Of a stretch of DNA of 32,796 nucleotides, positions 1-8,096 are shown one piece after another. The position numbers were made by a program, and so were the translations under genes. This DNA comes from Hoeflea sp. (lineage in GTDB: Bacteria; Pseudomonadota; Alphaproteobacteria; Rhizobiales; Rhizobiaceae), in NCBI RefSeq assembly GCF_014359905.1, contig NZ_JACIYP010000064.1, positions 1-32,796 of the forward strand, in the 5' to 3' direction. The notes beneath the pieces are model-generated. The model was not told the origin of the DNA. It made no database searches and was given only the letters and a program-made list of their open reading frames with translations. How positions within the stretch are numbered: the stretch's first letter is position 1; each line of letters opens with the position of its first letter.

Positions 1-1
1 G

Positions 2-301
2 TCACGCGTTGAAGCGCTCCTCGAACATAATAGCGAACTGGTTTCTTGCTGCAAACCATTCCCGGACAGTCCTGCCGCCTTTCTCGAAGTTGCGGATGGC
101 GAGATAGACCAGCTCGCGCGCCCAATAATGGGCGCTGCCGCAGGCCTCCATAACAACAAGTGCCGGTCGTTGCTCTGACGTGAAACGGGAGAACTGCCCC
201 CGAGAAAGTTTCTTGCGATACTTCACAACGCCTGTCATCGACGTCCCGTGTAGTTGGAAAACATTCTTTGCCAGATCCACTCCGATCATCGTATCTTTCA
301 T
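2..301 (-). pseudogene. Chimeric transposase remnant: IS110 N-terminus fused to IS256 C-terminus
   Basis: The first ~65 residues read as the N-terminus of an IS110-family transposase: MIGVDLAKNVFQLHG carries the first catalytic Asp of the RuvC-like DEDD domain, and VVMEACGSAHYWAREL follows. After ARELV the reading changes without a stop to YLAIRNFEKGGRTVREWF and ends NQFAIMFEERFNA, which resembles the extreme C-terminus of IS256-family transposases. The switch lies near positions 104-120. An IS110 transposase is normally over 300 residues; this ORF has 99, so neither enzyme can be functional. It is a recombination or nested-insertion scar that happens to keep frame. The IS110 assignment is firm; the IS256 one rests on a short C-terminal match recalled from the family. 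Confidence 0.7.
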
Positions 302-340
302 CCGCCGTCCTCTCTATTCTGTGGCCTACACCACATCACC

Positions 341-646
341 TTGGCACATCGCGATGCCGTTTGGGGAGGACGGCAACCACCCCATCTGCCAAGCGACACT
401 GCCATTCCCGTTCACATGGTGGCGGCCTTGCCCCGCACGCAGTCTATCGCTGAGATCGTGGCGGACTTTCCATCGCTGACTCCCGAGCAGGTGGAATCCG
501 TGATCGAATATGCGAAGGCCTATCCCAAGCGCGGACGGCCCTATCCCGCCCGGAGCCTGAAGCGCGCGCTCGCTGAATTGGCCGACCTTGGCGCATTCGA
601 CGACAAAGCGCCGACGACGGAGGTCGTGCCGCGCAGGATTCCGTGA
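341..646 (+). CDS. DUF433 antitoxin-like protein, 5'-truncated
   Basis: The C-terminal ~80 residues (IPVHMVAAL, then SIAEIVADFPSLTPEQVESV) match the DUF433 family: small helical DNA-binding proteins that often serve as antitoxins to PIN-domain toxins. Family members begin ~25 residues earlier with a segment ending GTRIPVHMV. Here that segment is replaced by sequence continuous with the IS110 end, so the native start is lost. The frame is open from 254; TTG 341 and ATG 416 are possible starts, and the ATG gives 76 residues. The stop overlaps the GTG start of the downstream PIN gene by 4 bp, the usual coupling of such pairs. Whether the shortened product still neutralises its partner cannot be told from sequence. 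Confidence 0.6.
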   Translation: MAHRDAVWGGRQPPHLPSDTAIPVHMVAALPRTQSIAEIVADFPSLTPEQVESVIEYAKAYPKRGRPYPARSLKRALAELADLGAFDDKAPTTEVVPRRIP

Positions 647-1074
647 CCGCCTATCTGATCGATGAGAATGTGCTCCGCGAATTCGGCGCGCGGGGCAATG
701 CGAATGTGCGCAAATGGCTCGCCACCGTCGATGATGCGGATCTGAGGCTGACCGTCGTGACCCTGTTCGAGAAGCGCCGCGGCGCGGAAGCGCGGAAGCG
801 CCGCGACCCGCAGAGGTCGGCGGAATTGCTCAAGGCTATCGCAGCCGCCGAAAAGGCCTTTGTCGATCGCATCATTCCCATCGACGCCACGATCGTCGAG
901 GAATGGACGCGAATGCTCGGCGCCAAGAACGAGGACCGGTGGGACATGGCGCCCGCTGCGACTGCACGGGTTCACGGTCTCGTCCTCGTGACCCGCAACA
1001 CCAAGGATTTTGAGGGCCGCGGCGTGCGTCTGCTTGATCCATTCCATTATCCTCCGTTCCAGATCGAGCCGTGA
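643..1074 (+). CDS. PIN-domain toxin ribonuclease (VapC-like)
   Basis: 143 residues with the layout of a type II VapC-like toxin, predicted to be a metal-dependent ribonuclease. Near the N-terminus YLIDENVL supplies the first acidic residue, TLFEKRRG the conserved Glu, DMAPAATARVHG the third acidic position, and LVTRNTKDFEGRGV the closing Asp motif. Typical members read LLDTNVL and DGLLAATA, so the family signature is kept with small substitutions. The start is GTG at 643, overlapping the stop of the DUF433 gene, so translation is probably coupled. Length and motif order are normal, so the toxin looks complete although its partner is truncated. The RNA target is unknown. Confidence 0.8.
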   Translation: MTAYLIDENVLREFGARGNANVRKWLATVDDADLRLTVVTLFEKRRGAEARKRRDPQRSAELLKAIAAAEKAFVDRIIPIDATIVEEWTRMLGAKNEDRWDMAPAATARVHGLVLVTRNTKDFEGRGVRLLDPFHYPPFQIEP

Positions 1075-1128
1075 GACGATGCGCGCCAATCCCTTCACAC
1101 GCCCGACGATCGTCGCCGCCAGCCGCAG

Positions 1129-1162
1129 TGGCCCCCGCGTTGCAGTTGCCACGCGGGGGCCA
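1129..1162. terminator. Perfect 12-bp inverted repeat between convergent genes
   Basis: TGGCCCCCGCGT (1129-1140) and ACGCGGGGGCCA (1151-1162) are perfect inverted repeats around a 10-nt loop. The hairpin sits between the plus-strand PIN toxin gene (ends 1074) and the minus-strand DUF4432 gene (ends 1203), where a bidirectional terminator would be expected. No T-run follows on either strand, so if it terminates it is not a canonical intrinsic terminator. It may instead stabilise the 3' ends of the transcripts. Confidence 0.5.
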
Positions 1163-1202
1163 CATGCGGAGGCCGCGCAAACTCCCGGAGCAATTTTCGC
1201 GA

Positions 1203-2186
1203 TCATCGAATGTTACCGGGGTACGGGTGTGAGACCGCATTCGCGAGGATAACTTCGATCTCGAACCGAACCGGCCGGCCCGGTTCCATCGAGGGCGCGC
1301 TCGTGTTCCTGCCGTCTTCCGACCTGGCGATCGAGCAGGGCTCGACGGACAGCACTCCGCAACCAGGCCGCAGGTCTCGCCAGAGTTGAAGCCAGGGCAA
1401 CGTATCGGTCGACCAGCGGAACGCGACGGTCGGCCCGCCGCCATCGACGCGGCAGACTGCCCGGCCAGGAGAAGCCGTGTGCAGAGTGGATTGCGCGGGG
1501 GCCGGCTCGTGCCGTGGCAGAGGGCCTGTCACAACGACGCCGTCGAGGCTGATTTCGGTGCCTTCCTGATGCAGCGGATAGCCGAGGTTGAAGTGATAGA
1601 GCGCCATGATCGGCGCCGGATCGGGCCCGATCACCTCGACTGTATCGACGATTCGGAGCGTCGAGCCGCCAATGGGTGCCTCGATGCGCCGATGAAGCCG
1701 ATGGCCACCGCCTCCAAGCGCCCACACGACGAGTTCACCCTCGCAATATACGAGAGGTTCAGCCGTGTTCCAATCCTCGCCGTAGCTGTTGAGGCGCGCC
1801 GGCGTGAAGGGCGCCGAGCCATGCAGGGGATTTCCGTCGGCCGGCTGACGGACGTGGTCGAACCCGCAAGTGTTGAGAAAGCCGCCGAAGGCGCGATTGA
1901 ACGTGCGGTCGCCTGTGCCGGCCGTGGCAGGCGGAAGCCGAAAACCTGCCGGGCTCTGCCAGGCGAGTTGAATGCCGCGCCACGACAGGGTAGCGATGTC
2001 CATCCCCCGTCCCGCGGTGACCCAGAAATCGAGGCCGCCACCGGTCGAGAAGGCAAGCGTCTCGACGCCCGCTTCGGGCCCATCCGACAGGACGAACCGC
2101 CTGACGCTGGCGACCTGCCTCAAATCACCGACAAGCGCGCGCAGCGTCTTTTTCGTGGGGGGTGGCGCGGTTTGTCTCGCTGTCAT
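1203..2186 (-). CDS. DUF4432 family protein (aldose 1-epimerase-like)
   Basis: 327 residues, ATG start at 2186. The overall look is that of the DUF4432 family, a branch of the galactose mutarotase-like beta-sandwich fold. Visible features include GRGMDIATLSWRGIQLAW, a glycine-rich FGGFLNTCGFDHV stretch, a LHGSAPFTPA segment with the His found in this fold, and MALYHFNLGYPL. No signal peptide is seen, so it is probably cytoplasmic. It is the last gene of the sulfatase/ABC operon, 12 bp after the UgpC-type ATPase gene. That position suggests it handles the imported substrate, for example anomer interconversion of a sugar. The exact reaction is not known; family membership is more certain than activity. 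Confidence 0.8.
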   Translation of the reverse strand: MTARQTAPPPTKKTLRALVGDLRQVASVRRFVLSDGPEAGVETLAFSTGGGLDFWVTAGRGMDIATLSWRGIQLAWQSPAGFRLPPATAGTGDRTFNRAFGGFLNTCGFDHVRQPADGNPLHGSAPFTPARLNSYGEDWNTAEPLVYCEGELVVWALGGGGHRLHRRIEAPIGGSTLRIVDTVEVIGPDPAPIMALYHFNLGYPLHQEGTEISLDGVVVTGPLPRHEPAPAQSTLHTASPGRAVCRVDGGGPTVAFRWSTDTLPWLQLWRDLRPGCGVLSVEPCSIARSEDGRNTSAPSMEPGRPVRFEIEVILANAVSHPYPGNIR

Positions 2187-2198
2187 CGATGCCGTAAT

Positions 2199-3284
2199 CT
2201 ATGTCTTCGCCACGCGCAGGCCCGATCGATCGAAGAGATGCCACCCCTCGGCTGTCGGCCTGACGTGGATGATGGCACCTGCCCCGATGCCGTCCCTCAG
2301 GGCGTGCCCTTCGGCCGGCAGCTTGACGGTCAACGGTCCCGCATCGATAGTTCCGAAGACAAAGACGTCCGACCCGGTGTATTCGACGGCGCGGATCGCG
2401 AGGGGCACGGTTCCGGCGAGCCGCTCGGGCGCGACGTCAAAGGCTTCCGGTCGGATGCCAAGCGTATATTCACTGCCTGTTGGCATCTCCGCTTTCCTTC
2501 CGGGCAGCGTTAGACCGTTGAACAGCATCGTGTCGCCATCGACATGGAGGCTACCCTCCAGAAGGTTGATCTCGGGCGAGCCGATGAAGCTAGCGACGAA
2601 GCGGTTGTGCGGCTCCTCGTAGATTTCGCGCGGCGAGCCGATCTGCTGGATGCGTCCGTGATCGAGCAATACGATGCGATCGGCCATCGTCATCGCCTCG
2701 ATCTGATCGTGCGTGACGAAGATCGACGTAGCGCCGAGCCGGTCGTGCAGTTCACGCAGCTCCAGCCGCGTGCGGGCGCGCAGTTTGGCGTCAAGGTTCG
2801 ACAGCGGCTCGTCGAACAGGAATACACGCGGTTGGCGCACGATAGCGCGCCCCATCGCGACGCGCTGGCGTTGGCCGCCCGAAAGCTGCGCGGGCTTTCT
2901 GTTTTCGTAGCCTTCGAGAGAGAGCATGCGCAGAGCCTCGGCTAAGCGCTCGCGGATCACCGCGTCCCCTGTGCCGCGCATTCGCAGGGCAAAGGTCATG
3001 TTCTCCGCCACCGTCATGTGAGGGTAGAGCGCATAGGACTGGAACACCATCGCCATGTCGCGGTCGCCGGGATCGCGGCCGGTGATGTCCTCGCCGTCGA
3101 TCGAGAGCTTTCCGCCGTCGACCTTCTCCAGGCCAGCGATCATCCGCAGCAGTGTCGACTTGCCGCTTCCCGACGGCCCCACAAGCACAACGAACTCGCC
3201 CTTTCGGATTTCGAGGTCGAGCGGCGGAATGACTTCGACGCTGCCGTAGAATTTCTGGAATGCCTGGATAGTGACGTCGGCCAT
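2199..3284 (-). CDS. ugpC: Carbohydrate ABC transporter ATPase, UgpC/MalK type
   Basis: 361 residues. Walker A is at residues 36-44 (GPSGSGKST), followed by the Q-loop (VFQSYALYPHMTV), the signature LSGGQRQRVAMGRA, Walker B (VFLFDEPLSNLDA) and a switch His (VTHDQIEA). The C-terminal third is the TOBE regulatory domain of the MalK/UgpC subfamily, with LGIRPEAF. It drives sugar-type importers by ATP hydrolysis at the inner membrane face. ATG at 3284 is preferred over the TTG one codon upstream because GGGAGA lies 5 nt before it. It follows the second permease gene by about 40 bp and completes the importer. UgpC-like ATPases are often shared between importers, so the substrate cannot be read from this gene. 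Confidence 0.9.
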   Translation of the reverse strand: MADVTIQAFQKFYGSVEVIPPLDLEIRKGEFVVLVGPSGSGKSTLLRMIAGLEKVDGGKLSIDGEDITGRDPGDRDMAMVFQSYALYPHMTVAENMTFALRMRGTGDAVIRERLAEALRMLSLEGYENRKPAQLSGGQRQRVAMGRAIVRQPRVFLFDEPLSNLDAKLRARTRLELRELHDRLGATSIFVTHDQIEAMTMADRIVLLDHGRIQQIGSPREIYEEPHNRFVASFIGSPEINLLEGSLHVDGDTMLFNGLTLPGRKAEMPTGSEYTLGIRPEAFDVAPERLAGTVPLAIRAVEYTGSDVFVFGTIDAGPLTVKLPAEGHALRDGIGAGAIIHVRPTAEGWHLFDRSGLRVAKT

Positions 3285-3327
3285 CAATGTCTCCCGCGCC
3301 GGCTGGGCCGTATCGGCCTCGAGACGC

Positions 3328-4155
3328 TCATTTCACGGCGCCCGCAAGCAGGCCGCGCACGATGAAGTTCTGTCCGAGCAGAATGAGCAACAGCGCCGGG
3401 ACGATCGAGAGCAGCGTTCCGGCGGCCATCTCTCCGTAGCGGATGTCGTATTCCTGCGCGAAGGTGGCGATCGCCACGGGCACCGTCATCGTGTCGCGCG
3501 ACGTGAGGGTCAGCGAGATGGCGAAGTCGCTCCACGAGAAGATGAAGGTAAGCGCGGTTGCGGCGATCATGCCGCCGCGCACGAGCGGGAAAGCGATGCG
3601 CCAGAACACCTGCCCGTAGCTGCAGCCATCCATCCTTGCCGCCTGGATCAGTTCGCGCGGTAGCGCGCCGACGAAGCTCATCATCAGGAACAGCGCCATC
3701 GGCAGGTTGTGCACGGCATGCGTCATGATCACGGCAAAGTAGGTGCCATGCAGCCCGACCGACGAGAACATAAGGTACCAGGAGCCCACGAAGGTGAGCG
3801 TCGGCAGCATGTGGAACAGCAGCGCCCAGCCAAGAAGCGCCCAGCGCACCCAGGGACGCACATCGAGGCAGGTCAGCGTGAAGGCCGCCATCGTCGCGAC
3901 GACAATGACGATCGCCGTAGAGGCGATCCCAATCACCGCGCTGTTGAGGAGGTTCGCGAGGAAATCGGACTGGCGCGAGAACAGGAGTTCGTTGAAATTA
4001 ATCCAGGTGAATGGAGAAATGGTGGCGCCGGTGATGATGTCGATCTTGAACTTGAAGGCGTTGGACAGCACCCATAGCGTCGGCCCGAGGATGACCAGCG
4101 CATAACCCCACACGACGGTGTTGGCAAGGATACGGGAGCCGAGACGCAACGTCAT
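3328..4155 (-). CDS. Carbohydrate ABC transporter permease (MalG/UgpE type)
   Basis: 275 residues with about six hydrophobic membrane spans. The cytoplasmic EAA-type loop appears as ELIQAARMDGCSYGQVFWRI, which contacts the ATPase. The reading frame is open further upstream to 4452, but the ATG at 4155 is chosen because it overlaps the stop of the preceding permease gene in an ATGA arrangement and gives a normal MalG-type length. The upstream extension reads as arginine-rich out-of-frame sequence. With its neighbours it forms the membrane channel of the importer encoded beside the sulfatase. Confidence 0.9.
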   Translation of the reverse strand: MTLRLGSRILANTVVWGYALVILGPTLWVLSNAFKFKIDIITGATISPFTWINFNELLFSRQSDFLANLLNSAVIGIASTAIVIVVATMAAFTLTCLDVRPWVRWALLGWALLFHMLPTLTFVGSWYLMFSSVGLHGTYFAVIMTHAVHNLPMALFLMMSFVGALPRELIQAARMDGCSYGQVFWRIAFPLVRGGMIAATALTFIFSWSDFAISLTLTSRDTMTVPVAIATFAQEYDIRYGEMAAGTLLSIVPALLLILLGQNFIVRGLLAGAVK

Positions 4156-5072
4156 GACACAGCACTCCGCCGCGCGGCGCGGCGCTGCGCGAAGCCGCGC
4201 GCAAGGATGATGACGACGCTGATCGCAAACAGAGTGACGATCGACATCGCCGAGCCATATCCGACCTGGTCCTGGCGGAAGAAGGTGCGATAGATCGAGA
4301 AGTTGACGACTTCCGTGGCGGTGCCAGGGCCTCCGGAGGTCAGCAGGTAGACCTCGTCGAAGACTTTGAAGGATAGGATCACGCGGAACATCAGCGTGAC
4401 GACGATGGTCGGCATCATCATGGGCAGAACGACGTGGCGGATCTGCTGCCAACGGCTCCTCGTGTCCATTCGGGCCGCCTCGATGACCTCGCCATCGAGC
4501 GACTCGAGCCCGGCCAGCATCAGCAGGAAGACGAAGGGCGTCCAGTGCCAGATGTCGACGAAGATGACCGAGGCGAGTGCGATATCGGGGTTGCCGAGCC
4601 AGTCGACCGGCCCGAGTCCCAGAAGCCCGAGAAGCATGTTGGCGAGCCCGAACTCACGCCCCATGATGAGGCGCCACATGGTGCCGATGACGATTGGCGG
4701 AACGACGATCGGCAGCAGGAAGATGCCTGTCAGCACGGCCCTTCCGTAGGATCCGGCTGTTCGCACGGCGAGCGCCATCGAGAAACCGAGCACCATCTGG
4801 CAGGACACGGCGGTCACGGCGAAGAAGGCCGTATTGCGCACGCCGTCCCAGAACACTTTTTCGGTTGAAAACAGCCGGTGGTAGTTGTCGAGGCCGACGA
4901 AGGAGAAAGCCGAGGTCGCCTCGCGCCATTCGACATGGAAGAAGCTCAACGCCAGAAGATTGACGACCGGGAACGCGGTTAGAACGATGAACAGGGCAAC
5001 CGCGGGCAGCAGCGAGATCGCGATCCAACGCTTGTTGCGCCGCTCCTTGTAGCTTGGCTCATTGGAAATCAT
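4152..5072 (-). CDS. Sugar ABC transporter permease (MalF/UgpA type)
   Basis: 306 residues with a short cytoplasmic N-terminus (MISNEPSYKERRNKRW), a first membrane span (AISLLPAVALFIVLTAFPVV) and about five further spans. The EAA loop is near DGEVIEAARMDTRSRWQQI. It is a MalF/UgpA-type inner-membrane subunit that pairs with the product of the next gene, whose ATG overlaps this stop by 4 bp. An alternative GTG start at 5114 would add 14 residues; the ATG at 5072 fits the family N-terminus better, though neither has a strong ribosome-binding site. It lies about 50 bp downstream of the binding-protein gene. Confidence 0.9.
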   Translation of the reverse strand: MISNEPSYKERRNKRWIAISLLPAVALFIVLTAFPVVNLLALSFFHVEWREATSAFSFVGLDNYHRLFSTEKVFWDGVRNTAFFAVTAVSCQMVLGFSMALAVRTAGSYGRAVLTGIFLLPIVVPPIVIGTMWRLIMGREFGLANMLLGLLGLGPVDWLGNPDIALASVIFVDIWHWTPFVFLLMLAGLESLDGEVIEAARMDTRSRWQQIRHVVLPMMMPTIVVTLMFRVILSFKVFDEVYLLTSGGPGTATEVVNFSIYRTFFRQDQVGYGSAMSIVTLFAISVVIILARGFAQRRAARRSAVS

Positions 5073-5123
5073 CGCATCGATCCCGCCCCGAGTGACGCCG
5101 GCCGCAGCCGGCACCGCCTCTCA

Positions 5124-6464
5124 TTACAGATCCGGAAGCTTCGTGACGGCGAAGCCGTTGCGCTCGAGGACGCCGGCCAGATCGGCGGCGGCCTGGTTGA
5201 GCGCCTGGGCTGGCGTCATCTCGCTGATTACGGCGCGGTTGAGACTGAGCGCCATGGCGTCGGAGGCCTCCGACGCCTGCGCAAAGGGTAGACCCATCAC
5301 CGCGTGCTGGGCATTTTGCGAATAGGCGCCGATGAACCGGAACGCTGCGTCATCGCCGAGATCAGCCCCGGTTATGTCGCCCCTGACCGGTACGCCGCCG
5401 GCCCGCACGTAGTCGACCTGCCGCTCCTTGGCGGCAAACCAGTCGAGAAATGCTAGCGCTGCCTTCTGCTTCTCGGGTGGGACATTCCTTGGGATGCCGG
5501 CCACCCAATGGCCGGCGCTCGATGCGACCGTGCCGGCCGGACCGGCGGGCAGCAGCGCGGCGTCGATCTTTCCCACGACGCGCGAAGCATTGGGGTCTTC
5601 GAGCTGTCCCCAGGCGGCGATGACGGCAATCGCCTGCGCGCCCTTGCCGGTGGCTAGAAGCTGGATCAGTTCGCCCTGTGCGATGTTGCCAGGTCCGGGA
5701 GGGCCCGATTCCGTGGCCAGCTTTACATAGGTTTGCAACGCCTTGAGCGCTTCCGGGCTGTTGACGACGACATCCGCTTTGCCGGAGTCGGTAATCCTGA
5801 AGAAGGCCGCGTCGTGGCTGAAGAGATAGGGAGTGAAGTTATAGACGATCGAGTCGCGCGCGGCCCGCGGCACGAAGCCATAGGCCTCGCCTTCTTTCTG
5901 TATCGCCTGTGCGTTGGCGAGGAGTTCGTCCCACGTCTTGGGCGGATGCAGCCCAAGTTTCGCATAGATGTCGGTGTTGTAGTAGAGCACCTGCACGTTG
6001 CCGTTGACCGGCACGCCCATTAGCGCGCCGCCACCGGTAAATGTGCCGGCCTCGGCGTCCCAGTTCGTCGTGTCGCCATAGGTCAGCACGCCCTCGGGCA
6101 GCCCATAGCCTGCCTGGACGTCGCCGAGGGGGGCGAGGAACCCGCCCGAATAAATCTCGGACAGCCAGAGCGAATTTACGTTGACAATGTCGTAGGCGCC
6201 CTGGCCGCCTCGCACGGAGTTGCGGATTTTTTCAAGGAGGCCGCCGAAGGGCGTGACATCGAGCTCGATCTTGTTGCCAGTCTCATTTTCGTATTCTTCG
6301 ACCATGGCGACGAACGAATTGAGCCATGGCGACTGGTTGATCGCCATCGTGACCGGCGGCTGGCTCTGGGCAAGGGCTGTGCCGACGCCTGCCGCGACGA
6401 TGAAGGCGGCCGCGCAGGCGCGTAACATGCTCCGGCGTGAGAATGTGGCGATGAAAGACTGCAT
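5124..6464 (-). CDS. Extracellular solute-binding protein, sugar type
   Basis: 446 residues. The N-terminus has SRRSMLRA followed by a hydrophobic stretch and a likely cleavage after ALA, which resembles a twin-arginine (Tat) export signal. The mature part has family 1 (MalE/UgpB-like) hallmarks: AYDIVNVNSLWLSEIYSGGFL in the first lobe, VQVLYYNTDIYAKLGL, and a late GHWVAGIPRNV segment. ATG 6464 is chosen over the upstream frame opening because AAGGGAGGAAAT precedes it at ideal spacing. It lies 23 bp downstream of the sulfatase gene. It should capture the substrate in the periplasm and deliver it to the permeases encoded next. The ligand is unknown; a sulfated sugar or polyol is inferred from context. 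Confidence 0.9.
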   Translation of the reverse strand: MQSFIATFSRRSMLRACAAAFIVAAGVGTALAQSQPPVTMAINQSPWLNSFVAMVEEYENETGNKIELDVTPFGGLLEKIRNSVRGGQGAYDIVNVNSLWLSEIYSGGFLAPLGDVQAGYGLPEGVLTYGDTTNWDAEAGTFTGGGALMGVPVNGNVQVLYYNTDIYAKLGLHPPKTWDELLANAQAIQKEGEAYGFVPRAARDSIVYNFTPYLFSHDAAFFRITDSGKADVVVNSPEALKALQTYVKLATESGPPGPGNIAQGELIQLLATGKGAQAIAVIAAWGQLEDPNASRVVGKIDAALLPAGPAGTVASSAGHWVAGIPRNVPPEKQKAALAFLDWFAAKERQVDYVRAGGVPVRGDITGADLGDDAAFRFIGAYSQNAQHAVMGLPFAQASEASDAMALSLNRAVISEMTPAQALNQAAADLAGVLERNGFAVTKLPDL

Positions 6465-6487
6465 TGCGATTTCCTCCCTTGGTTTGA

Positions 6488-8011
6488 TTATTCCGCTGCG
6501 GTCGTATCGAGCGACATCCACCCGAAATATTCCGGCGGTGCATCATGCTCACGCAGGATGCGGATCGCCGCTTGGCGGAGCCGTGCCTCCACGTCCGGAT
6601 CGTGGATCGGGTTGAGCTGATTTGGATCGCTCGCATTGTGATAGATCGCAGACTTGAAGGCGCCGAACTTCGTGCCGTCCAGTCCGGGCGGCCGCCGTGC
6701 CTCGTTGAGCGCATCATAACGCAGCAGCTTCTGACCCTTGGTGAAGTCGAACGGTTCGGCAAGCGCGGCGGTCTTCATCTCGTTGCCGTTGAAGAAACCG
6801 GTCATGTGGGTCGGCATCAGCGTGTATTCGCCGAGCCGCTCGTCGAACAGATTCTCCGGATAGCGAAAATAGCTGTATTCGCCGTCGGTGACACCGATCG
6901 GTCCGCCGAACATGCCGAAAATGATGGCGTCCGGACCCGACGCGCCGCCGATCAGAGGCAACAGGGAGCGGCCGGTTACCTCGGGCGGGCATGAGCGGTC
7001 GAAGATGTCGAGAAGCGTCGGCATCAGGTCCGTCGTCTGCGTCAGCCCAGCGATGCGCCCGCCGGCGCGGTCAGCGAAGCGAGGGTGATGCATGATCAGC
7101 GGGATATGCGAGATCTCTTCGTAGTAGGGCGTCAGGTTCTTGCCCCACCAGTCGTGTTCGGAAAGCAGGAAGCCATGATCGGTGGTGAGGATGAGACAGG
7201 TATTCTTCCACAGATCGTGCCCGTCAAAATAATCGAGCAGCTTGCCGAAATAGGCGTCGCACATGGCGACGAGTGCGGCGTAATTCGCCCTGATTTCGGC
7301 GATCTCGGCCGCGTTCTCCCGGACGGGAGCATATTTGGGCCAGTCGAGGATCGGACCGTTGTACGCCGTGCGATAGGCGTCCTTATACCGGTCCGGGGCA
7401 TGGAAAGGTTCGTGCGGATCGAAGCACTCCAGATGCAGCATCCAGTTATCGGCGCCTCGGTTGTCGTCCAGGAAGCGGAACGTCCGCTCGAAGCATTGCG
7501 GGCCGGGAAATTCCTCTTCCAGCGCAATCTTCTCGCGGTTGATCTGGTGCTGCCGCCGCTTGGGCTCGGTCGGCACGTTGTAGTGTCGGTCCGAATACAT
7601 GTCCTTGAAGCGCTCGATCGGAGGTTCGACCATGGCGATCCAGGGGTCATATTCTTGGCCGCGGACGAATTCCCATGTCCGGTAACGGCTGTGATAGGTC
7701 GCGCCTCCGTCCTCGAAATAATGGAAATGGTCGCTGATGAGGTGAGTGTAGACGCCCGAAGATTTCAATATTTCCGGCATCGAATTGTCGAAAGGCTCAA
7801 GCGGCCCCCACGAGCGGTGCATGAAGTTCAGGCGGCCGGTGTGAATGTCCCGGCGCGCCGGCATGCAGGGAAGCGAACCCGCATAGTGCTTGTCGAAGGT
7901 CACGGCGCGGCGCGCGAACCGGTCGAAATTCGGCGTCGCTACCTGCTCGCCGCCATAGCAGCCGAGTGCGGTGCGATTCAGCGAATCGAAGAGCACGAAG
8001 ATCGCACGCAT
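6488..8011 (-). CDS. Sulfatase (S1 family, formylglycine-dependent)
   Basis: 507 residues. The sulfatase signature CxPxR is present as C49-M-P-A-R53, so Cys49 should be oxidised to formylglycine by a maturase. An N-terminal metal-binding Asp is in FVLFDSLNR and a second metal site in LTTDHGFLLSEHDWWGK. It should hydrolyse a sulfate ester; some relatives act on phosphate or phosphonate esters, so the ester type is not certain. No signal peptide is seen, unlike many polysaccharide sulfatases, which points to cytoplasmic action on an imported small molecule. Start ATG 8011 is preceded by GGGAGGA; the longer frame to 8035 adds only 8 residues without support. It is the first gene of the six-gene operon, with a LysR gene divergent upstream. 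Confidence 0.88.
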   Translation of the reverse strand: MRAIFVLFDSLNRTALGCYGGEQVATPNFDRFARRAVTFDKHYAGSLPCMPARRDIHTGRLNFMHRSWGPLEPFDNSMPEILKSSGVYTHLISDHFHYFEDGGATYHSRYRTWEFVRGQEYDPWIAMVEPPIERFKDMYSDRHYNVPTEPKRRQHQINREKIALEEEFPGPQCFERTFRFLDDNRGADNWMLHLECFDPHEPFHAPDRYKDAYRTAYNGPILDWPKYAPVRENAAEIAEIRANYAALVAMCDAYFGKLLDYFDGHDLWKNTCLILTTDHGFLLSEHDWWGKNLTPYYEEISHIPLIMHHPRFADRAGGRIAGLTQTTDLMPTLLDIFDRSCPPEVTGRSLLPLIGGASGPDAIIFGMFGGPIGVTDGEYSYFRYPENLFDERLGEYTLMPTHMTGFFNGNEMKTAALAEPFDFTKGQKLLRYDALNEARRPPGLDGTKFGAFKSAIYHNASDPNQLNPIHDPDVEARLRQAAIRILREHDAPPEYFGWMSLDTTAAE

Positions 8012-8069
8012 GCAGTTCCTCCCATTAGCAATCATCCTAGACGCGCCGGAGCAGAAAGGGTAATAGTTC

Positions 8070-8081
8070 CCGATATATCGG
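8070..8081. promoter_or_regulatory. 12-bp palindrome in the sulfatase/LysR divergent promoter
   Basis: CCGATATATCGG is a perfect palindrome in the 85-bp gap between the divergent sulfatase (start 8011) and LysR (start 8097) genes. LysR regulators usually bind such shared intergenic regions, repressing themselves and activating the target operon. The AT-rich centre and the position 15 bp before the LysR start codon make it a candidate operator. The assignment rests on symmetry and position alone. Confidence 0.45.
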
Positions 8082-8096
8082 AGATAACTGAAATCT

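Noticed and set aside
541-1206. 221-residue minus-strand frame opposite the PIN toxin
   Set aside because: It is antisense to the clearly recognisable PIN gene, has no family resemblance and an Arg/Ala-rich composition typical of shadow frames in GC-rich DNA.
1386-2513. 375-residue plus-strand frame
   Set aside because: It lies opposite the DUF4432 and UgpC genes, which have strong motifs; the frame is Arg-rich without recognisable domains.
4156-4452. N-terminal extension of the second permease frame
   Set aside because: The extension is out-of-frame sequence of the preceding permease gene; the ATGA overlap at 4155 and normal family length support the shorter start.
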